From contig JANTQA010000023.1 of the NCBI GenBank assembly GCA_027625915.1, positions 10,540,001 through 10,604,000 of the forward strand: a stretch of DNA of 64,000 nt, in the 5' to 3' direction. A model generated the notes under the pieces. It was given only the letters and a program-made list of their open reading frames with translations. It made no database searches and was not told the origin of the DNA. Below, piece by piece: positions 57,601 through 64,000 of this stretch. Origin of the DNA: Anaeramoeba flamelloides (lineage: Eukaryota; Metamonada; Anaeramoebidae). Position 1 is the first letter of the stretch. Each line of letters starts with the position of its first letter. The position numbers and the translations under genes were made by a program.

Positions 57601-58086
57601 CTCGTCTAGAACATCATAAACACGATGCTGCAACAAATAGGGAAACAAGATCGATGGGTAACTTGAAACCAAAATAAATAATAGCCATGACAAATCAGTT
57701 GATCGAGTCTCTTCCAGAAAGTCAATTAGCTGACTAGGAATGTTCATAATAATACTTGAATAGTGTTTACATAAGTTTAAAAACAATTTGGAGACAGTAT
57801 TGTTTTTTAATCTTTTTAAAACTTTATTCAGCGATTGTTTGGAATTGCCTCGGTTGTATTTTTCTAAAATCTTATCAACAACCCGAATGGACCAATTTAA
57901 TAATAATTCAGAATGCCGTGGAAACAACAATAGTTTCCCGAATATGGAATTAGCAGTTTCTTGCGGGATTTTTGTTTGAAGGATATATGATTCAATGTTA
58001 CACAAAATATTGAAAAAATATTCATGGCTTGGCTGCTTTTCTAAACAGTGATCCAAGTGGGACTCGAGCGCGTTGTGGTAATCCAT
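53986..58086 (-). CDS. INTS5: INTS5-like Integrator complex subunit with M/N/Q-rich insert
   Basis: 1366 residues, one exon; human INTS5 is about 1019. The N-terminal 335 residues form alpha-helical repeats with the INTS5 pattern (LLLNWSIRVVDKIL; STDLSWLLFILVSSYPSILF; VARASIGSILAF). Next is an acidic insert of five near-identical units on EEEGQAPDTD (about 370-435). A second helical block follows (about 480-690), with ICNTKERSRLLRVLVTIISL. A huge insert of MNPNMNQN-type repeats covers about 720-1105, then a poly-Asp run. The C-terminal block (about 1185-1366) aligns well with human INTS5: DQKIQKKFQKYPFLWNLLIY against [20 protein letters not shown], and LKFLEPSEILVILESIW against FSQLAPFEVRLLLLSVW. 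It would belong to the Integrator core, which processes snRNAs and ends paused RNA polymerase II transcription. The identification rests on remembered human sequence. Confidence 0.7.
54545..54625 (-). repeat. Trinucleotide tract coding for poly-Asp
   Basis: GAT/GAC codons (read ATC on the plus strand) with scattered Glu/Asn. Confidence 0.9.
54775..55930 (-). repeat. Degenerate minisatellite coding for (MNPNMNQN)n
   Basis: Over 1.1 kb of 6-, 12- and 18-bp units on ATGAATCCAAATATG in the INTS5-like gene. Every unit change keeps the frame. Nucleotide units vary at silent positions, while the Met/Asn/Pro/Gln alphabet is kept. Confidence 0.9.
56780..56975 (-). repeat. 30-39 bp tandem repeat coding for (EEEGQAPDTD)n
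   Basis: Five copies in frame within the INTS5-like gene, more conserved than the Met/Asn repeat. Confidence 0.85.
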
Positions 58087-60166
58087 TTGTTAAGTATTTT
58101 TACAAGGGGTGTTGGAGAATTGGTTTCTTTTTTGAAGATCGTTTAATGTTTACTTTGAATATTGTGTGCTTGAAAGTAAAAAATAAAAAAAAAAGTAAAA
58201 GATCAAAAAATGAAAATAGAAATCCTTTTGGATTCTTAAGTTCTTAACAAACTTGGTTGTGATTTAAAAAAACTCGATTTTTTTTTTTATTTAGTAATCA
58301 GATATACTTTTTGAAAAACTAATTTTGAATAGATTTGAAAAAATACAGATAATTTTTTTTGGTATTTTTTATTTTGAAGGGAGGAAATTAATTTGTCCTA
58401 CGAGCAGTTAGGTTTTTTTTTTCATTGAAAAGAATTGAGTAAAGTCTTTGATTTTTCTCTATTCTTTTAATTCTGGAAAATCTAGACACTCTACGACACT
58501 TTCTGAAACTCTAAGCCTATTTTAAGAGTTTTTTATGTTAGATACAATGTCGACAAGAATACAGCTAATTGAACACATTTCTTTCTAAAATTAAAAGAAA
58601 AACTTTTATTTTTGAAACAAAGATAAGAAAAAGAGAAAGAAAAAACAAATAAGGAATATTTTGTATCGAATAAATGACCAATATATTTTTTGATAACTTT
58701 ATAATTTCATTTTATTTATATCATATATTAAAATATAAAGAATAAAAATTAATTTATTTTTTAACGGAATAAAATAATTATAACACAAACTACTATGAAA
58801 ATATTTTTTTTATTGTTTCTGATAAATTTTATTATTTTTTTTTTTTTGAAAAAGAAGTCAAAAAACAGTTTATAAATACAAATTAAATGAGTTACAAGTT
58901 TTGTCTTGTGAAAATGCCATGATATTTTGTTAATAAATTCTTACACATTCTTATTATGTATCAAAAGGGTTTTAGTTATATCAATTATGCAATTTTACTT
59001 TTTCAGGAACTGTGACAATTATAATATATTTAATACACTTTATCTTTATTTTTAATATGATAAAAATTTTAAAAAAAAAATAACTGAAAATTTTTCACTT
59101 ATTATGAATACAAAAACAATATTTTTTTTGATAAAAATTTTCCAAAACTATCAAAAGAGTGATCTCTATCTTTAATACAAAAAATTGAGATCTTAATTAA
59201 AAAAATAATAATATTAAATGATAATTTATGGGGAATTAATGAATCATTAAATAAATTTTTTAATAAGTTGGAATAAAAAGAGTAATGAAGAAAAATAATT
59301 TCTTTAAAATATAATCTAAATTCATAGTTAACCATCAAAATCAAAATTGTGATAGTTTATAAAAACCTACCAATTAATTTTTATTTATTAATAATTTAAA
59401 AAAATAATACAACTAAAAATGAATCCACATTCTATATATAAAATCTTGGATATACACTTTACCATTCAAATTAAGAGATTGGGAAATGAAAATTAATTTT
59501 GTATTCAAATACTTTTCATTTAATGTTGATAATTAGAAACTAGTTATTAAAAGAAAATCTATCAAAAATCAAATTGAAAAATATTTTAGGAGCAAAAATT
59601 TTAATAAAAATCAGGTTTTTCGAAAGATTCAAATTTTACTTTCTTTTCTTCTTTAGATCTTTTTTTTAATGATAATCATTATTATAGGTCAATGGGTTTA
59701 GAAATTATTTTATTGTGTAAAATTAATTGAGTAAAAAATCGATTTTATGCACTTGTAGGAAACCATATTTTAAAGTAACCCAATTCCATTCTAAAATGAG
59801 AAACTTGAAAATTTTCATTTAAATTTAAAAAATATTCAATGAAAATTATTAACAAAAATTCTACGATTAAAAGTTTAATTTCCGATTTTAAATTATTTTT
59901 TTAAACAATTATTTCATGTTCTTTTAAAGTTTTAATTCATCATAAGGGATTAAGTATAAATATAAATATAAAATATTTTATTCGAAAATCTAAATAAATG
60001 ATTTTTTAAAAAGAATTGTTCAAAAAACTCAATTGTTAATATAATTATGATAATCTCAAAAAAAAAAAAAAGAAAAAAAAAAAGAAAAATTTTAAGGAAA
60101 ACAAATATTTTTATTAAAAATCACCTAATATATATCCTAGAGTAATAAACTTCTTAAGTATGCTAG

Positions 60167-60170
<4 letters not shown>
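58087..60170. other. Spacer upstream of the INTS5-like gene
   Basis: The start should include the INTS5-like gene promoter. The rest is AT-rich. An 80-codon minus-strand frame at 59102-59344 is hydrophobic and unsupported. Confidence 0.4.

Positions 60171-60199
<29 letters not shown>
60171..60199. repeat. (TA)n microsatellite
   Basis: About 14 TA units before GTTTGACTTT. Confidence 0.9.
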
Positions 60200-60202
<3 letters not shown>

Positions 60203-60341
60203 TGACTTTAAATGGGTCATGTTCATATGTTTCCACGGGTAAAGCAAAACACCTATCTTATTTTATTACTCACAAGTTTAATAATAAAACATAAAAAAAA
60301 AAAAACAATTTACAAAATTAAATTTAATAAATATTTATTTT

Positions 60342-60755
60342 TTAATTTTTTTTTTCAATTGAATCTCCTTCAAGGTAAAATTTACTCTGGAAAACCTTTT
60401 TTCTTAAATCTTTTTTTCTGTTTGTTAAAGTTATTTCTAAACTGTCCAAAGCCTGGGTAAAGGTTTGGATTTCGTTTTGATATAATTTGTTTGATTCTTC
60501 ATAATCTAAATTTGATTCACCAATTGCATTCAAAAGGGTTGTTATTCTTTTTTGATTCAATTCAATTTGTTCTTTCAATTGGTCACATTGATTTTTATGG
60601 TTTTCTTTGGACAGGTTTATTTCAAGTTGGTTGTTATTTTCAAGTTTTTGAATTTCTTCTTTGGATGATCTTTTCAATTCTTCTAATTGTCTTGTTTTTT
60701 GTTCGATTGTCCCTTGTAGCGATTTTTGTTTTTCTTGTTGTTTTTTAATTTCATT
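60342..60755 (-). CDS. Orphan terminal exon of a coiled-coil protein
   Basis: An open frame from a likely acceptor (AACACAATAAG, exon from 60755) to a TAA at 60342-60344, 137 residues. It reads NEIKKQQEKQKSLQGTIEQK then heptad-like helix throughout (RQLEELKRSSKEEIQKLENN; QCDQLKEQIELNQKRITTLL), ending with a short non-helical tail (SKFYLEGDSIEKKN). An in-frame stop lies just upstream of the acceptor, and the exon has no ATG of its own, so the 5' part must lie farther right. That region is a large inverted-repeat structure to about 63.2 kb, and I find no matching exon before the window ends. The gene is either split by a long intron or cut by insertions. Confidence 0.5.
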   Translation of the reverse strand, partial: NEIKKQQEKQKSLQGTIEQKTRQLEELKRSSKEEIQKLENNNQLEINLSKENHKNQCDQLKEQIELNQKRITTLLNAIGESNLDYEESNKLYQNEIQTFTQALDSLEITLTNRKKDLRKKVFQSKFYLEGDSIEKKN

Positions 60756-61253
60756 CTTATTGTGTTAAATTATAAATTAAAATGTTGAATTTGGAATGAA
60801 TATAAAAATAAGAGTAAAATTAATTTTTTGATTTTAATGGGATTGGAGTAATTAAAAAAAATAGGTCCAGTAAAAGAAATATTTGTCACTTGATGCTTAA
60901 TTTCAGATCTTTTTTGTCTTCAAAAATAGTTATGTAATTTTTAAAATTTATTTTTTTAGACATTAATTTTTCTTCATGTATGTAGTATTGAACAAATGTC
61001 TGCTGATATATCATTAAATTCCAATCCTACAAGTTGATATTAAAAAGATTCTCAAAGTTTCTTTTATTTTTTTCTAAAATATTATAAGATCTTTTACAAA
61101 AAGTGAATTTTTTTTTTGAAAATTTTATTTTGTTAGATTGCAAATTTTTTTTTTTTTTTTTTTAACAAGTATTCTTTGATATAAGCTATTTTCAAAAAAT
61201 ACAGGTCATTCTTATGTAAAATATCTTTATTTAACTCAATTCTGATATAACTA

Positions 61254-61850
61254 TATAAGGTATTTCCGAAAAAGTTGGGCATTTTTTTTTACATTTCATA
61301 AAAAACCATCTTTGTTGGTGAAGCTATTCGTTAATTGTCAACAATTGCAAATTAAGTATAATATTAATGCTGATTGGATCAATTACTTAGATATTTATTT
61401 CAAAATATGTTTGTTGAAATACTTACGAAAAAATAAAAAAAAAATAACACTTTTTTTGCAAAAAACAATGAACTACCAATTTCAATAAAAAAATGGAAAT
61501 ATGGCAAATTTCGAAAATGATTTTTTAAATAATACAATATATTGAAATGTTTTTCATTCTATTTGAAAAGTTGCCGAGGTTAAAAAAGGTATTAAAACGA
61601 TTTTTTTCGATTAAAAAGAAAATAATAAATATTAATTTTCACACCTAAAAAATATCAGATAAAATCGAGATGAGGAAATTTTAATATCTTTTTATTTATG
61701 TAATAACATACAAACAAAAAATTGAATTATTACCAAGAATCAATAAATGGTTGTTAATGATTTTGTATATTTGAATAGTTTTATGACGATTGGGTTTAAG
61801 AAAAATATTTTAATATAAATTTTCCCCCATTTTTTTGGAAATGGTTTATA
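61254..61850 (+). mobile_element. MITE family D, copy 2
   Basis: The left end is TATAAGGTATTTCCGAAAAA followed by GTTGGGCA. The right end, in reverse complement, reads TATAAACCATTTCCAAAAAA followed by ATGGGGG. The interior is colinear with copy 1. A TA tract follows. Confidence 0.7.
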
Positions 61851-62389
61851 TATATATATACTCCATTTCACTCAAAAGTCAAGCCAAAAATGAAATTTTC
61901 ACTTTCTTATTAAGAGTTAACCAACATAAGGTTGTTTAGAAATAAGAGAAATAATAAACTTCCAATTAGAGTGAATATTCATAAAAGAAATACCTGAACT
62001 AACCAGAAATTTTAAAAACAAAAAAATGTAAAAAAAAAAATTTTGACAGCTTTCATTGGAAAGTCTTGTGTAAAATTTCTCAATTTATTTTGAAAATTAA
62101 AATTGTTAACAATGTGATTTTTTAATAGTAAATATCTGAATTTTAAAAGAAATTACAAAGTATTAATTTTCTTAAAGTTAATTTATAGTTTTAAATATTT
62201 TTTTTTTTCAAATTGGCTTATTGAATTGAAAAAAAAAAATATAAAAAAGAAAAAGATTAAAATAAAAAAAAAACAAAAGAAAAGAAAAAAAAAAAATTAT
62301 GATCTTATCTAAAAATTGGTAATTTATTTTGAGAAGAATACTGAATTAAATTCATAGAACATGTTCTATTTGTTCAATAAAACCCGGTA
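61851..62389. other. Spacer inside the inverted-repeat structure
   Basis: AT-rich centre of the palindrome with no recognised feature. A short stretch begins ACTCCATTTCACTCAAAAGT. Confidence 0.35.
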
Positions 62390-62940
62390 CCTTTGGTTGG
62401 AAAAGAGTTTATAATTGTCCTTCAGCATTTATTGGTTCTTAATAATAATCCTATTTGTCTGTTAGTAAGGTATTACTTGAATAAAAGATATAAAAGTTTC
62501 CTGATCTCAATTTTATATGATATTTTTTAAGGTTCAAAATTTGTGGTATTTATTTTCCTTTTGCTTCGAAAAATTGTTTTCCTAAGAGGACTTATCTCAA
62601 CAACATTTCCAATTGAATGGGAAGTTTATAAATATATTCTTATTCATAAAAAAACATTTTTATCCTCAATCATATTGCCCAACTTTTTATTGAATTTTGT
62701 TGTAAATCTGTTTTAACCAAAAAAAGTTTTTTTTTTTTTCATTTTTTGGGAATATTTTGATGAACATTATTTGAAATGGACACCATAGTCATTGATTCGA
62801 TCAGTATTAATATTTTACTTGATTTGGTATTGTTGACAATTAACAAATAGCTTCACTCACAAAGAGGATTTTTTATGAAATGTAAAAAAAAATTCCCAAC
62901 TTTTTCGGAAATACCTTATATAGTTATATCAGAATTGAGT
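62390..62940 (-). mobile_element. MITE family D, copy 3 (inverted)
   Basis: In reverse it starts TATAAGGTATTTCCGAAAAA followed by GTTGGGAA and is colinear with copy 2 through GTGAAGCTATTTGTTAATTG and AGAACCAATAAATG. Its far end is diverged. Confidence 0.55.
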
Positions 62941-63253
62941 TAAATAAAGATATTTTACATTAGAATTACCTGGATTTTTTGAAAATAGCTTATATCAAAG
63001 AATACTTGTTAAAAATCCCAAAAAAAAAAAAATGGAATCTAACAAAATAAATCATTCAAAAAAAATAACTCACTTTATTTAAAATACCGATAAGACAAAT
63101 CAGCAAAAAATTAAAGAGAAATTAGACGTAATTTTAATAGTATTACATATCAATATTAGCAGACGAAACGGGAAAAAAGTTTCACTTGATCATCTCTTTT
63201 AAGGTTCAGTTTTTGTTCTAAAGTTAAAAGTCTGGCTTAAAATGTATTGAGAA

Positions 63254-63964
63254 TGGATCTAAACTATTTTTCAGTCAAAGGGGCCCAGTTGTAATGGTAT
63301 AATACACGTGTTTAAAGGGTTTGCATAGATATTAGAAGAAAAATTTTATTTTGAAAATTTTCAAAATTGAAATCATTTTTTTACATTTCTATACATTTTT
63401 GTTTTTTTTTTTGTGTTTTTTTTAAAAACGTAATTCATTTGCAAAAAAATTTTTTATTGCAAGATCAATAGTCACTTGGTAAAAATGTGTTATTCTAAGG
63501 TCATTGAAACCATGTAAAGATTGTTGAGAAATCTATTGATTTCTATTGCAATTCAATTCGATCTTTGATCTTGATATTTGTTTAATAAATGTGAAAAATT
63601 TTCACTTCATTTTCATTTCCTTTTTCAAATAGAGACCACAAATACCAACAAACTTTGTTTGGGGACTTGGTTTCTAAAAGAAAAGTGTAGAAAATGAAGT
63701 GGAAAATGTTTCATATTTATTATTCAAATACCAGTAGAAGTTCAAAACGAACATCGTTGTTTTTCTCAATAGGGCCCTAAGAATTTGAGTTTTTCAATTT
63801 TTAAGAAAAGCTATTGATTAATTAGTTTTCTTTCAGACATGTATCAACATTTCTTTGAGGTGTATTATTCTCTTTATTTCTTATTTGTTCTTCAAAGGTC
63901 AATTATATAAAACAATTGATTTTTGAAAAAAACGTTGGGCCCCTTTGACTGAAACAGAGTTTAT
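63254..63964 (-). mobile_element. MITE-like element family E, copy 2
   Basis: The left end is TAAACTATTTTTCAGTCAAA followed by GGGGCCCAG. The right end, in reverse complement, reads TATAAACTCTGTTTCAGTCA followed by AAGGGGCCCAACG. This is an inverted repeat of about 27 bp. The interior matches 22391-23095 in reverse. No coding frame. Confidence 0.75.
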
Positions 63965-64000
63965 ACAATTAATTGTAAAATAAAAAGATCAAAATTTTCA

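Larger units (their letters stand above)
60890..63235. repeat. Large inverted-repeat structure containing two family D elements
   Basis: The left arm runs from about 60890 to 61850. The right arm runs in reverse from about 63235 to 62390. Matching blocks include GTCTGCTGATAT/GTCTGCTAATAT, TTATTTTGTTAGATT, AAGTATTCTTTGATATAAGC, and TATCTTTATTTAACTCAATT then CTGATATAACTATATAAGG. Each arm carries a family D copy. The arms are clearly related but diverged, so the structure is not recent. Confidence 0.65.

Noticed and set aside
1-64000. tRNA, rRNA, CRISPR array, telomere repeat or virus-like element
   Set aside because: No GC-rich cloverleaf-like block, no rRNA-like conserved stretch, no regularly spaced spacers, no telomere-type tandem repeat, and no reverse transcriptase, integrase, capsid or envelope motif seen in any frame I read.

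Overview
The window is nuclear DNA from a very AT-rich single-celled eukaryote. The evidence is split genes with short GT-AG introns (about 70-215 bp), an eS7 ribosomal protein gene, an HMGB-type gene, a bZIP gene, an Integrator subunit and proteins loaded with Asn/Lys/Glu runs. TAA, TAG and TGA all act as stops, so the code looks standard. The overall style (BTB proteins with extra C-terminal domains, long Lys/Glu coiled coils, N/M/Q-rich inserts, very AT-rich spacers) is what I would expect of Anaeramoeba or a similar amoeboid protist. That lineage call is inference from style, not proof. I saw no bacterial operon, tRNA, rRNA, CRISPR array, retrovirus-like element or capsid-bearing element.

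Layout: a coiled-coil gene runs off the left edge (1-496, minus). Then come about 7.5 kb of repeats with no convincing gene; a bZIP gene (8.1-9.4 kb, minus); a possible two-exon micropeptide gene (12.6-12.9 kb, plus); a two-box HMG gene (14.5-15.1 kb, minus); and a 4.66 kb pogo-like DNA transposon (16.29-20.94 kb, plus). After more repeats there is a four-exon eS7 gene (27.3-28.4 kb, minus) with a possible 65-residue gene diverging from it. A BTB protein with a C-terminal amidotransferase-like domain (33.0-34.5 kb, plus) sits between two near-identical inverted 1.49 kb repeats. Next come a six-exon EF-hand gene (39.2-40.6 kb, plus), a lone acidic terminal exon (44.15 kb), two coiled-coil genes (46.4-47.0 and 48.4-50.9 kb, plus), a 1366-residue INTS5-like Integrator subunit with a large M/N/Q/P repeat insert (54.0-58.1 kb, minus) and an orphan coiled-coil exon (60.3-60.8 kb, minus).

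The genes are independent housekeeping and regulatory loci, not a pathway: chromatin and transcription (HMG, bZIP, INTS5), translation (eS7), calcium binding (EF-hand) and probable scaffolds (coiled coils). The eS7 and EF-hand gene models were assembled by hand from splice signals and reading phase.

Much of the intergenic DNA is built from short inverted-repeat elements (MITE-like). I could define about eight families, several with two or more copies here, many ending at TA dinucleotides or (TA)n tracts, as expected of Tc1/mariner/pogo-type insertion. The most unusual items are the pogo-like element with four consecutive overlapping reading frames, each step in the same direction and each at an A-run; the inverted repeats bracketing the BTB gene; and the prion-like insert inside an Integrator subunit.
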